This document shows, piece by piece, positions 11,224 through 23,364 of a stretch of 64,000 bases of DNA. The translations under genes were made by a program, and so were the position numbers. Source of the DNA: Ceratorhiza oryzae-sativae (lineage: Eukaryota; Basidiomycota; Agaricomycetes; Cantharellales; Ceratobasidiaceae); contig JARWMV010000234.1 of assembly GCA_030998015.1 (NCBI GenBank), positions 930,001-994,000 on the forward strand, written 5' to 3'. Numbering within the stretch: the first letter of the stretch is position 1; the number at the start of each line of letters is the position of its first letter. Under the pieces are notes generated by a model, which was given only the letters and a program-made list of their open reading frames with translations, was not told where the DNA came from and did no database searches.

Positions 11224-11857
11224 ATGGCGGATCCCGTTGCTATCACTCAACAGGTAGGTATCAAGAAACCCCAAAGCGATAAAAATGCTCATGTATTTGC
11301 TGTTAGTTTACCGAATTCGTCTACGGAGCATGGCAAACAGACAGGACAGCTCTGCAAACTCTTTATGTAAGTGTCTTCAACGAATCCAAAGTACCCATAT
11401 TCAACAGCTTGGTTCTAGAGCCTAATTCTACCTTGACATGGGAGGGGCAATCCTTTACCGGGGTCGACGCTATTATAGAGAAGCTCAAGGTGGCGTACTT
11501 TGTCAAGTCAGGCTTCGTTGTGCTCCTAACTCGGACCGCCAGTCCTTACCTTTCCAAAAGGTTCTATTCAAGGTCGAGACAAAGGACCACCAGCTTTCTG
11601 GAGGCGGAATGCTAATTCTTGCAACTGGCCAACTTGTGGTGAGTTTCTGCGTCTGAACCAAGATGTTAATGATAGTTAAGTTTTTTTTAGGTCGACGATA
11701 GCACCAATCCTCTCCACTATAGTCAACTCTTCAACTTGATGCCAGAAGGATCCAGCTTCTATATGTAGGTTCTGTTTGTTCAATGGTTGCAGCCCATGTA
11801 TGCTCATCATCTGCTATCTTCCAGCTGAACGAGGTCTTCAGGTTGAACTATGGTTAA
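11224..11857 (+). CDS. NTF2: Nuclear transport factor 2 (NTF2)
   Basis: NTF2 carries Ran-GDP into the nucleus and binds FxFG nucleoporins. Exons encode MADPVAITQQ, FTEFVYGAWQTDRTALQTLY, PNSTLTWEGQSFTG with AIIEKLK, SLPFQKVLFKVETKD with GMLILATGQLV, VDDSTNPLHYSQLFNLMPEG with SSFY, and LNEVFRLNYG with stop at 11855-11857. The order and the C-terminal VFRLNYG are family signatures, and the roughly 124-residue length is normal. Introns have standard GT-AG borders, except that the last junction (about 11768 to 11834) is one base short of the correct phase. Without it the protein would end at SSFYM, losing the final strand. I treat this as a probable one-base sequence loss. Ran-binding acidic residues cannot be checked without alignment. 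Confidence 0.88.
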
Positions 11858-12180
11858 ATACTCAATGATTCACTCGTATAATATACATTCTATGTTTTGA
11901 TTTGATTACTTTTGAAATGAGATCATAGCCCAAACGCGATTTTTGTGATGTGATTGCCCAAGATGGACGAGTTGCGGATTATCAGAGCAGGTGGGATAGG
12001 CGCCCGACCGTGGAAGAGTACAAGCTGTGTACCCACCGCAGTTTCTCTTACCACTACGACGACACGTTCTTGACGCGTAACGATTTTTGTATTCTCCTCG
12101 TATTTTCTATTTAGATTGTAGCGTAAGTACACGATTGACAGATTCTCATCTATCAAGATTCCCACTGACGCGGCCTCAGT
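11858..12180. other. Intergenic between NTF2 and dynamin
   Basis: AT-rich 3' flank of NTF2 followed by the dynamin promoter. Nothing else supported. Confidence 0.5.
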
Positions 12181-15100
12181 ATGTCGTCCGGACCTTCAGC
12201 TGGGTTGGGCTTAGAGGTCGTGTCGATCGTGAATAAGTTGCAGGTACACGCGTTGCGGTGGCTTCGTGAAAATGGCTGCTGAAGTCGCGTGGTGTAGGAT
12301 GTATTTAGTGCAGTGGGTCCAATGCTTCGCAAATCGACCTCCCCCAGATCTGCGTGCTGGGCTCACAGTCCAGTGGAAAGAGTAGCGTTTTGGAGGTGAG
12401 GCGCCAGCCGTTAATTTGCATGTGCAATGTAATCGATTTACCTCCCTCTTAGAACATTGTCGGGCGAGACTTTCTGCCTCGTGGGACGGGTATTGTGACT
12501 CGTCGGCCGCTGGTGTGTGGCTCGCGACGTCATATCTATTATATGCTCACATGCCACCATAAATTGCGTTGAAACCATAGGTCCTACAACTTATCCACCG
12601 CCCGGTCCCCGCTGCTCCCAATGGCGTGAAGTCGCCCACATCGCCTAGCGCTAAGGGTGCGAATGAAACCAACGAGAATGAATGGGGCGAGTTCTTGCAT
12701 TTGCCCGGGGAGAAGTTCTTTGGTCAGTGAACATTATATCTCCTATGAAGCCCCGCAGTCAGTTCGCTCAATGCCCTTGTCCAATTTCTGTGTCCTATTT
12801 GGTGCGACTTTATAGATTTCGCCAAAATCCGCGCGGAAATTGTCAAAGACACCGAACTCAAGACGGGAAAGAATGCTGGCATCTCTCCTCTTCCTATCAA
12901 CTTGCGCATTTTCTCTCCCAACGTGCTTACTCTGACCCTTGTGGACCTGCCTGGTCTCACCAAGGTGCCTGTTGGCGATCACCGCGAGATATTGAACGTC
13001 AGATTAAGGATATGCTCATGAAGTATATTTCCAAGCCGAATGCCATGTAAGACTTATTGTGACCTGCTGCGAGTTTCGGCATTCGACTAATCCGGCTTTC
13101 TAGTATCCTCGCGGTTACCGCAGCAAACACTGATCTGGCAAACTCAGATGGGCTGAAGCTCGCACGCGAGGTGGATCCCGAGGGAACCCGTACTATCGGC
13201 GTGCTCACCAAAATCGATCTCATGTGAGTACATTAGCCAGAGTGAAAACTATATGAGACCAAGACGTTATCAGGGACCCTGGCACCGACGTCGTTGACGT
13301 ACTTGCTGGGAGAGTGTAAGTTTGTTCACTTTCCTAATCTGGACGGTTCACGAGCTTATCTAAACGCCGACCTTCCATAGCATTCCATTGCGTTGGGATA
13401 TGTGCCCGTTGTCAATCGTGGTCAACGCGATATTGACAAAGCAAAGCAATCTCTGCAGCGTTGGAAAACGAACGTCTTTTCTTTGAAAATCATCCAAGCT
13501 ACAAAGGCAAGAGCCAGTATTGTGGCACGCCTTTCTTGGCAGGAAACTGAATATGGTACGTAAACGGCTCACATCGTAGTCTTACCATCATCATTAATTT
13601 TATACGCATTGTAGATCCTCATGCATCATATCCGAGCAACCCTTCCGGATATCAAGGCGCGCATTCAGCAACAGCTTCAGAAATTTAATGCGGAATTGCA
13701 GTCACTCGGCGGCCCTATGGGAGACTCTAATTCGGTATGTGAATCCGTAAATTTGTCTATTTGAACGCAGACTAATGGCCATTGAATTTCCGTTTGCTCG
13801 CCGACTACAGTCTGGTGTCGTGCTTAACGTTATTACTGAATTTACGTCAGAGTTCCGAACGATGATTGACGGAAACACCAATGATCTGTCCTTAACGAGC
13901 TTTCTGGAGGTGCTCGTATCTCGTTTGTGTTCCACGAGCTGTACAACAATGGCGTGCGAAGTATCGACCCATTTGACCAGGTCAAAGACGGTGATATCCG
14001 AACCATCTTGTATAACTCTTCGGTACGTAGTCCAAAACATCCGAAAGATCGCATGATTAATTTTCGTTTTAGGGCTCTACTCCATCGCTGTTCGTTGGAA
14101 CAACTGCTTTCGAAATCATCGTGAAACAGCAGATCAAGCGAATTGAAGAACCAAGCATCAAGTGCTGTCAGCTGGTCTACGACGAACTCATCCGGATTCT
14201 GGGGCAGATACTTAATAAGATTGTATGTCTCTTGTTATTATATGGGTCCGGGGCCGTGACTGATATAGAATATGTGGTGTAGCAAGCATTCAAGCGATAT
14301 CCTCAGCTGAAGGATCGGTTCAATTCTGTGGTGATCAACTTCTTCAAGACTGCTATGTACCAACCACCAAGCTTGTCACTGACTTGGTCGCGTATGTCAT
14401 CCATCTTCCTGCTAAATGATCGTTCCTAATAATGTGGCTTCCAGGATGCAAGCATGCTATGTTAACACAACCCACCCTGACTTCTTAAACGGCCACAAGG
14501 TGACTCATACTACTTTCGCCACCACATACTTGACTAAAGCAATGCAGGCCATGTCGATTGTTACGGACCGCATGAATGCCAACAAACCTCCTCCGCCAGT
14601 TGACAATCCCAAGTCCGGAAAACTTGCTCCTGGCACCATCAACAACAACAAGGATCTCGATGTCGATGCCAAGAAGGATGAGCCTGGCTTTTTCGGTAGC
14701 TTCTTTGCGGGTAGTCGGAATCAGCCGAAGAAGAAGGGTGCCGCGGTCATGGACGCGGTAGGTCCAACTCGATGATAACTTTAACCAGTTCCTAATCTTG
14801 CTTCCAGCCGCCAGCTGTGATTAGGCCTCAGGCTCAGCTGAGTGACCGAGAGACAATGGAAACAGAGGTTATCAGTGAGTATTTACCGGCCTTTGCTTAT
14901 GCTCTCGATACATTTGGGTTAACATATTCAAGAACTCCTCATCACCTCCTACTACAACATCGTGAAGCGAGAGATGATTGATATGGTGCCCAAGGTGGGG
15001 TTCACCTTATTTAGTAGACACCATTGATTTCTAACCCCTCCAAGGCGATCTCGTTGACGTTGGTCAATCATTCCAAGGAGAATCTTCAGCGCGAGCTGCT

Positions 15101-15291
15101 ACAAGAATTGTACAAGCCGGAGGTCCTTGATGAGTTGCTCAAGGAGTCCGATTATGTTGTCAACCGCAGGAAGGAAGTTGTCCAAATGCTCGGTGCCTTG
15201 AACAAGGCCGACGAGTAAGTCTCGTGCTAGTTTCTATGTTCAGTTCCTAACTTTGGATTTAATGTTTCCCAGGATCGTTGCTTCCGTCTAG
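12181..15291 (+). CDS. VPS1: Vps1-type dynamin-related GTPase, frame-broken
   Basis: A large GTPase that pinches membranes at the endosome, vacuole and peroxisome. About 700 residues over more than ten exons. GTPase motifs: P-loop [12 protein letters not shown], switch [29 protein letters not shown], and G4 [11 protein letters not shown]. Stalk segments include [38 protein letters not shown] and [17 protein letters not shown]. Insert B ([16 protein letters not shown]) and the effector domain (RETMETEVI, then [16 protein letters not shown]) precede the end [13 protein letters not shown]. The [10 protein letters not shown] insert and the lack of a PH domain favour Vps1 over Dnm1. One base appears lost at about 12319, 12980, 13459, 13543, 13897 and 14356, each shifting the frame while the family sequence continues. 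A gene this conserved is unlikely to be dead, so sequence error is my preferred reading. Confidence 0.88.
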
Positions 15292-15598
15292 ACTATTGGG
15301 CGACGTTTACGAGATAGATACACTGATAATTCGTCTCATCCTGTTCCAGGGCTTTGGGTCGATCCTCTACTTGCTTTATTTCCGTTTCCTTGTCTCATTG
15401 GCTCAAGTTAGGGTCCCTTAATATACATTTCTATGATTCACCATAAACAAACGAGTCACATGCGATGAACAGAACGAATTCAAGAACAGAGGGTTACACA
15501 CAGAGCATATCCACCCAATACATAGCCCAAATTAGTATAGTGAAGCACAAAAATTCCGCAAACCAATAGCAAAGCAAACCAGATCTTCTCCATGTAAA
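15292..15598. other. Convergent 3' intergenic
   Basis: 3' flanks of the dynamin and SCAP genes. No feature seen. Confidence 0.5.
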
Positions 15599-18500
15599 TC
15601 ATCGATGAACGGACGCTAGCTGGTCAAGTCGTATAATGCCAATAGTATTACCGAAAGTTGCATATAGTCCATCATGCGATGTATTAGTTGAAGATACGCG
15701 GGTGAAAGGCAATCGAGGGAACAGAGCTCGGGGATGGTTGGGTGTGCTGCTTCCGGTCGATTGCGGAGACAAAGGCGGAGACCGAGCCCCCGCGGCTCGC
15801 CCCAGTCGTAAGATACGAGCCATATGGGGTGACCGTTGCAGGTCAGGGGTGCCATTTAGCTGGACAGGGATTCCCCGCGAATGTCCTGCTATCCCTCGCT
15901 GGCAAAGCCTCGACAACGTAGAAATTCGTCGCACAAGGTCGTGCGTTGTGGTGTCAACCTGCCACACCTCCCATCGCTCCAGAACAGAGTCTGGGAGTTC
16001 CTCTGGCTTCGTGGAAACCTCGAGGTGTGCAACATCCGTTGGCTTGGGTGTTCGTGGCTTGCGTCGGATCCCTACTATATGAGCCCCAACTACATCCCAC
16101 TGGCCCCTTTCGCAGGACTCCTCAATCGCATGCTGCTCCCATCGAACCTCGCTCCCAGATCCGAGTTTGTATCCCTGTCCATCCTTGCCGATGTCACTGC
16201 TGGTGCAAGAAACCCAGACCCTTCTTTAGAGCTTTCTGGTACCAGATCCTCAGAGCCCATGCTCGAAGTACTTTCGAAGCTGTGCCGCCCGTAGCTCGAG
16301 CTTGACCTTCGCAGACCATGCGCAGAAACGGGAAACTCATTCGTCGCGGTGGTACCATTCGCTCCTGCCCCAAGCCCGCTGACAACACGGACTCCAGAGT
16401 GTAAGCCAAACGAAATAACTCGTGGCCCAGCAAGTGTTGATGCAATGGAAAGCGGCTGGCAAGAGCATCGACCAGTTTGATAAAGGACTGAAGCGCGACG
16501 AATGTGGATTGCAGTGGGAGAAGATGGTGTGAGTGACCAGGAGAACGCGATCGTGAAGCTGGAGGCCGCAGGCAAACCACAATGCCGGCAGGGAAGGTGA
16601 GCAGGAGGGGTAGGCAACAGGCAAATACGAGCTTTACTCGTTGTCGTCGAGAACAGAGGCTGTTGTTCAAGTGGTAAGCCGAGGTCCATTTCGACTACGG
16701 TAGACCACTCTCGTCCCATACAGCTGCATGTCCTGAGGCGGTGAGAGTCGCAACCAACGAACCAAGAGACCATCTGCACACATCCACAGCAATAATACCC
16801 GGGACGTTCAAGGATAGCAAGGGTGTGTAGGATATGGAGCCGCCCTTGTTTAGGACACGGTGCTGAATATCGACTTGGCCATCTGGTGGAGGAACGCGAC
16901 AAAAACAGAGTCTTCGCGCAAGAAAAGGCTAGCCTGAGCGCCTGGCCCGAAGCGAGAAGTGATTTGCTTCAACGGCTGGCCGCTATCAAAGTCCCACTCG
17001 ATCACATTTCCTCCTTCGTATGCAATCAGGATCGAACGTGTTTTGCCCAGCGGACCGTGAGCCTGGGGTCTTGATGAAATAGATGGCAGCGTAGATGTCG
17101 TAGTGGATACTTCGGCGTGCAAGAATTGGACGTCTCGAACAGCACCCTCAGGGTCTAGCTCCGCGCTCCCAGATGCACAAGACAATCTTTTTCCTAGGAG
17201 AGGATAACCCCGGCTAATGTCCCACATTTGCACGGCTCCGCCTCCAGCAACCGCCAGCATCATGCCAGAGGCATCGATACCCAACGAAGCAATTCGTGCG
17301 CCAGTGATCGGAACAGGGATTACCATGGGCGCTCGAACGGGATTCTTGCCGAAATGGCTCTCGGACCCGCTTGTGCTGTAATTGCTCCCCCCGGGACTGG
17401 TACCGGGACTACAGTCTGTGAAGCCACGGACCATACAAGTACCACTCCTTCTGTGCTAACAGCCGCCACCACAGACCCATCGCGGCTGCACCGAATCATT
17501 CCAAGATCCGACTTAGACGCACGAGGGAGGGTACTAAACGAGGCCTCCATTTGGCTACTTTCAGACTTCTTGCGCTCCTTTTCTTCCTCCCGTTCACGCT
17601 CTTCAGCTTCCCCCTCCACGAGGGAATCGATTCGATCGTGCTGAGCAGCTCGCAGTTCAGCGTTTCTGAGGAGATGAAGCAGCAAAGCATACAATGCTCC
17701 CAAGGTGGCAGCAATGGGAAGAACAAGAACCTTCAGCGTCCACAGGATAGGGCGTAGTTGACGAATACGGTGGCTCCATTTGAAGGTTTTATCACCGATA
17801 CCATGAGCACCAGGAGGTGAAGGGAAGATAACGAGGGTGGGTGGTTCGATTCGAATATGCACGAGTGGGTCGTTGGGTGGGTTGAGCGTGCGCCAGATCA
17901 GCGTCGGCGTTGATGGCAAGGCAGGGCTAGTAGGGATAGGCGTAGTCTGCAACTGAGGGCTAGACGGAGATGTAAATGACGCCGATACCGATTGAGTTGG
18001 TGTAAGGTGATGCTCCGTATGCTTCTGACTGTCAAAAGACACAGCTGGGCCGCGAAATCGAGATGCAGTGTAGGAGCCAGAGTAGTAGTACAGCCCCCCT
18101 GTGATGGCCAATACCTACTTATCTTCTCAGTAAGAGCTTAGGGTGTAGCGTTAAGGTCCACTATACCAGCATCAAGCTAATATTCCTTGCCGCTCTCGTC
18201 TTGAATCCCATCCTAATTCCGAACCTCTTCCTTGAGCCTCGCTGGTTTGGGGTGTCATTCCTGGAACTCGACTTGGGTGACGAACTACCCTGCCGCAACA
18301 CGTCACTTAGCTGTACAAGCGGGTCAGCTTGTAATAATAGGGACAACAATAGTCTCACCTCCAAGCGCTGCAAATCTATACTCAAGACAGCCAGGAAGAA
18401 CGTATGGATGAGGAACCAGTGGGCGACCAGTACGACAATCACAAACACGCAGAATTGACGAATAGCACCGGACGCGAAATACCAATCGTTCCCAAAACGC

Positions 18501-19930
18501 CATTGTACATCATTAGCTTGATCGTAATACTTACCCCTGCCTTTTGGAGACCCTCGGCAATGCGGCGCCTGACTGGCAAGGAAAGAGGAGTCGCAAGAAC
18601 AGCCTCCATCTAGTGGGCACCGTTAATGCATGCCAACGAAATACCCAAAATCAACAACGCTTACTAGCACGAACATGTTTTCCGCTCCAACGATCACAAT
18701 GACTATCGGCAAGATGCTCCTGTAGAACGATGAAAACCCGCTAGGTAGGTCCATTTACGTCACTTACCATGGAACCATAGTGACTCGAAATCCAGCAATA
18801 GCACAGACGCTAATACTCGTTATTGTACTTGCAAGTATCTCGATCATACCAGTAAAGGTCAACCCAAGGCGAGAATGCACCGAGTCCATACGTCGCATGG
18901 AGCCTGACAGTTGCACGAAGAGAACCAGATAGACTAGGTACAATCCGGTCGACACCCACGATGAATAAGGCTGAGGCAAGATAGCAAACTTTACGTACCC
19001 AAATGTTAGCTCCTCCGAAGATAATGGAATCAAGGCACGCACCTCTAACGCCAATAATTTCGGCTGATCGCCGGATGGGACAACAGCCACCTCAGGCGGA
19101 ACCAGTTCCTTGATAAGCCTAAGCCAGGCAGCATGTCCAGCGTTCGAATGACAGTCGTCCTCCCGAAACAAGAAAGAAACGGAAAGAAACTTGCTGGACT
19201 CGATGATGGATCCGTACCCAGCGTGGTCAGTGGTCAGTCGGCCAGCAAGCGACATCTCTGGGGTCAGAGGAATGCCGCCCCTCGACACGTTGCTGTGTGC
19301 TTTGTTGAGATACAAGTAAAGGTGTGTCTCGGCATGGATTGATTCGGCATCATCATTCCAGTAAGCCGTTGGACTAACGACCAGGCACCTGTGTGATGGT
19401 GGTGTTGACGGCACCATGTTGTCAAGTAGCTTGACGCACGGCAGCTCTGGAGTGAGATGCTTCTCGAGTTTGAGCTGGAGATCCAAGGTAGGAATGAGTG
19501 TTTGGGTATTCAGCGCACCGAAGGGGTCGGGGGTAGTCGATGGGACAAACAAGCGCTCGACGCGCACTGTATGTTCTGTCCCGCAGCGAGCTCGGGCAGC
19601 CGCATCGTGCGCACTCGTATTGGGTCGTAGCCCTGCCAGAGGTCATGCAGATCATTATGGTGGTGAAATGCATCATTGGCCGAAGGGAGAAACAGAGAGT
19701 CAAGGATACGTGTGCTGAAGTGAGAGAGTGGCTGGTGCGAGAAATATATGGTCAACGCTGGGTAGAAGAGTGAGGTGATGACGAAGCCGCAAATGAGAAT
19801 GACACGGATCTGATGTGTCGCGCAGTGACTGCATAAATGGTCAGCATAACCATCATATAAGCAGCGAAAATACTAGGACGAACATGCCGAAGTCATAGAA
19901 AAACTGAGAGACAGGCCGGCGATACCGCAT
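15599..19930 (-). CDS. SREBP cleavage-activating protein (SCAP-like)
   Basis: SCAP escorts the sterol regulatory transcription factor SREBP from ER to Golgi when sterol or oxygen is low. The N-terminus (MRYRRPVSQFFYDFG, start 19930) is followed by a first membrane span (VILICGFVITSLFYPALTIY) and a lumenal loop with ARARCGTEHTVRVERLFVPS. Then comes a sterol-sensing domain: TGLYLVYLVLFVQLSG, HSRLGLTFTGMIEILASTIT, SISVCAIAGFR, IVIVIVGAENMFVL and RRRIAEGLQKAG. The cytosolic C-terminal half (below about 17.5 kb) has WD-like pieces such as MIRCSRDGSVVAAVSTEGVV, then VWSVAS, and GIDASGMMLAVAGGGAVQMW, with low-complexity insertions. About 1,200 residues. Frame slips of one base occur near 19622 and 16099. 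The extreme C-terminus (below 15.9 kb) is uncertain. The start could lie a little upstream. Confidence 0.8.
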
Positions 19931-20220
19931 GAGATCTTCGAGTTTTTTTTGTATAGATTCAATGTGCCAGTTGGTTTTATTGGTGGTGGCAAGATTTAAA
20001 ACAACCAGGGTTGGGCTTGCGAGGGCAGCCAAGTCGGTCGGGCGTGGTGGAAAGCGTCAAGAACGAAACCGCCGGCATGGCATCACGGAAACGCTAAGCG
20101 CGTCCGCTGGAGATACAAACCATAACACACCTCATCTCAGGTCACGCGTGTAGCAAATTGGGATGTATATATATGATTCATTGACGGAATAACAATATGT
20201 AAAAACTAAAAGCATCTATT

Positions 20221-21957
20221 CTAAGTGTAGCAGGGTGCATCATATCGTGTAGTTGAATCCAGCACGACTATCGTTGGGTTTCCCGTGCACTCCTCATTGG
20301 AGTAAGCCCTACCGCAGGGGGCGGTGGAGAAACAACAACGATGGTATCATTTCCAGGCTTGTACCTCGGCCACCCCAATTTGCTCAATCCGTCCGTTGGA
20401 TCGTTGGCGAAAGCAACAAGATACGACTGCATGAGCCTGCGGTATCGTCTTCCTGAGTGGTTGCATTACGCCCCCCAAACCGCGGTGCCGCACCACCGAA
20501 TAGCATGGGGAGCTCGGCACCGTGATACGTTCCAAGAAAACCATACGGCGAGATATTTGTAAAGTTACCTCCATACCGAACACGGTACGTTGGTATGTTG
20601 ACCTGGGAACGGAGGCTAGTTGCCAAGTAAGTAAACTGTCCCACGTGGTAATCAAAGGCTATAGCGCACTTACTTGGCATTTTTCGCTGTCGTGCAGACA
20701 AATGTTTGATATAAAAGCTGGTTGGCGAGGGTTTCATTAATACCCTTGGGGTCGAATGGCACTAGTCCGGTCGCCTCGTTCTGCAGGGTTGACATGAGTG
20801 TTGGCACCCTGCTGACCTTGCCACTCAAAATGCGATCGGTATAGTTGGAGAAAATGAGCTGTTCGTCCGGAACAGGAGCAAAGTTCCAGCCTCTTGCCGA
20901 CCCGTTGGCAACTATCTCATTCAACAAAGCACCAACGGAGACGGAGCGCATACAGGCGAGAAGGGCTTTTGAAGAAGCGTTGTTGCACCCGACAGCAGCG
21001 CCAAGTTGGCCGAAATGAACCTGGTTCTTGTCCGTCGAGAAAATGTCGAGGAAGACGCCACCGCTAAGAATCGCAACGCTAGTCGCAATAGGGGCCGAAT
21101 TGTGAAGCTTAGACTCGGAAGTAGAGTTCCACACGGCGAACATATGCGCATCAGCCGATATGCCACCCGCACTTTGGCCAACTAGAGTGATACGTGAAGT
21201 GTCTCCGCCAAATTGTGCAATGTTGTTGCGCGCCCATTCAAGAGCAAGCCGCTGATCGAGCAAGCCTGCATTTCGAGCGCTCCCAAAATTAGGGAACCCA
21301 AATACGGACAGCCGGTAATTCATGGTCACAACGATCACCTGAACCGAACCGCATGAATATATAAAGTTAGAGTTAGGTCTAATAACAAGATTGTTACTCA
21401 CATCATTGTTCGCAACCATATTGGTTGCGTCAGTGGCCTCGATCGCCGATCCACCTTGTGTGAAATAACCTATACAATTGGCATCAGCAACATCAATATT
21501 GAATAAGAATACAAGATTGCTCACCGCCAGGAATAAACACTAGAACAGGTAACTTGCCGCCATTGGCCTTGACTCTTTCTTTGGTCGGAGCCCAGACGTT
21601 AAGGTTGAGACAATCCTCGTTTTGGTCGTTGAACGGCAGAAAAGGGAGGATAGTATAGATAGTCGTAGGGTAGTACTGCCCCGGACACGTATGACCAAAC
21701 GACGTTGCATCCCACATTTGACCAGAATCGACATCGAATGGCACTGGAGCAGCAAATCGGCGAACGCCTGTCGGGGGGAAGGCATACCGAACACCGAGAA
21801 AGGCTCGAACATTCGTAGCATTGTATCGGCCAACCAGTACGCCTGAAGTCGTCTTGATGAGCAGCTGGTCAGTGTCCAGGGCAGCTTGGGTATTGGGTAG
21901 GCTCAAGAATACGGAGGAAGCAAGGAGGAGGAGCTGGGGGAGCTCTGAAAATCGCAT
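20221..21957 (-). CDS. Secreted type-B carboxylesterase/lipase
   Basis: Alpha/beta-hydrolase that cleaves carboxylic esters outside the cell. The start at 21957 gives MRFSELPQLLLLASSVFLSL, a signal peptide ending near NTQA; an in-frame Met eight codons earlier (21981) is possible. Family marks: VGRYNATNVRAFLGVRYAFP, NEDCLNLNVWAP, the oxyanion region VFIPGGGSAIEA, and the nucleophile GQSAGG. The acid is probably in LQNEATGLVPF and the base is His in LGTYHGAELPMLFGG. The nucleophile elbow is GQSAGG, where most relatives have GESAGG. Several N-glycosylation sequons fit secretion. At least four introns. Two one-base slips near the 3' end (about 20438 and 20308) disturb the frame; after them the reading resumes with LMQSYLVAFANDPTDG and ends DSTTRYDAPCYT, with a Cys. 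Substrate unknown. Confidence 0.82.
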
Positions 21958-23364
21958 GTCGAGTGGAGAGATGAGTGGCAATTATGCCGGTCTGACTCTC
22001 TACATTTTATACGATTTCAATGATTGTTTCGCGGTGGTAGTCAAAAACTGTGATGTCAATTGAATATTCTCATTTTGGCCACTCATCAGGCAGGATCTGG
22101 GGCTAAATTGCGAGAAATCTCACGCAAGCAAGTTTCTGCCGGCGTTTCGACGAGCTAGCCATACGGCCAGCGCCCCTCGCATCACAAGGCTGTCAGCAGC
22201 GCTAAGGTGTCCAACTCAGTTCCGGGAGTTGCCTCGAGATCCTTCGCTTTGTCGGCTTGGTATATACTCTGTAATAAGTGCACAAAGGAAACATAGGAAG
22301 TCATTGAATAAGACCCTGCTTGAGACTGGGCAGCGAGCAGTCTGCTAATCCACCCTGAACGAGTAGGTGTGTGTCTCGCCCCGAAATCAGTGTGGGCACA
22401 GCATCCACTTGATCGAGGGCCGAGACTGGCCCCTGACGATCCTCCTGAAGCGATGGATCCACCCCCCTAGGAACAATTGACTCAAGCGACACCGATTCGC
22501 CCCTCGGTTCACGGGGACGTCATTACGGAGGTACCAACCAAGACAGAATCTCGCATGCAGGGAAGAAAGGCTGCGCGCAGGGGAACCGAGATCATTCAGC
22601 TCATGGTCGTTTACGAATCGGGTGGGCACCGATATATCGAGTTCATGCGAAGCGCCAGCTATCCTCAATCTAGTGAGCCACGTCGGGTGCAAGCGTATGA
22701 ACTCTGTGCTTCGTGCGCTCGTGAAAATATTTGTGTTTAGCATCTTTTGTACATTTCGCAGCTCCACATAATTATTCGCGGGCAGTGTTCTATTCAGCCC
22801 GACAGAAGCGCGCTTGCACAGTCGAGTTAGCCGTTTAACTGAAAATCTTCGCTGGTTTTTACTGTCAAACGCTACGATTCACAATTGAGATACACGCAAG
22901 ATAAGTAACTTAGCCGCACGGAGAACAGCGCATACGCAAGCATCTACCATGTGCTCCTGTACATCCAAACATGAGCCGCCGAATATGCGCGATAAGATGT
23001 ATACACCCGGCCTCGCCTCGGAACCCACTCTCAAATTTAACCGCATACGCTTTTGTATGAAGAATGGACTACATAATCAGTCGGACCATCCAAGGACCAA
23101 GACGCTTGCTGGATGATACAGCAACCAAGCCAGGCAGATGGCAAGTTCCGAGCCGCATTCGACTCGCTTGTATATATGCGACCCCTAGGCAAGAATAAAG
23201 CAAAGAACCCGCAACTATTCTGCGTCAATTGAGTAGCTTAATTGCATTGGGTTCAAAACGCTACATCACACTCAGTCAATTAGATTAAAAGGACTTGTGA
23301 GAATTTGGAGTGTTCGAGGTGAGTCGGCAAGGGCGTATTTGCCGCCGTTCCCGGTCCCCTGCAC
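21958..23364. other. Gene-free stretch
   Basis: About 1.4 kb. Open frames up to 126 codons (22387-22767 minus) lack family similarity, codon signal or splice continuity. I find no tRNA. It includes the carboxylesterase promoter and the 3' flank of the membrane-protein gene. Confidence 0.45.
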
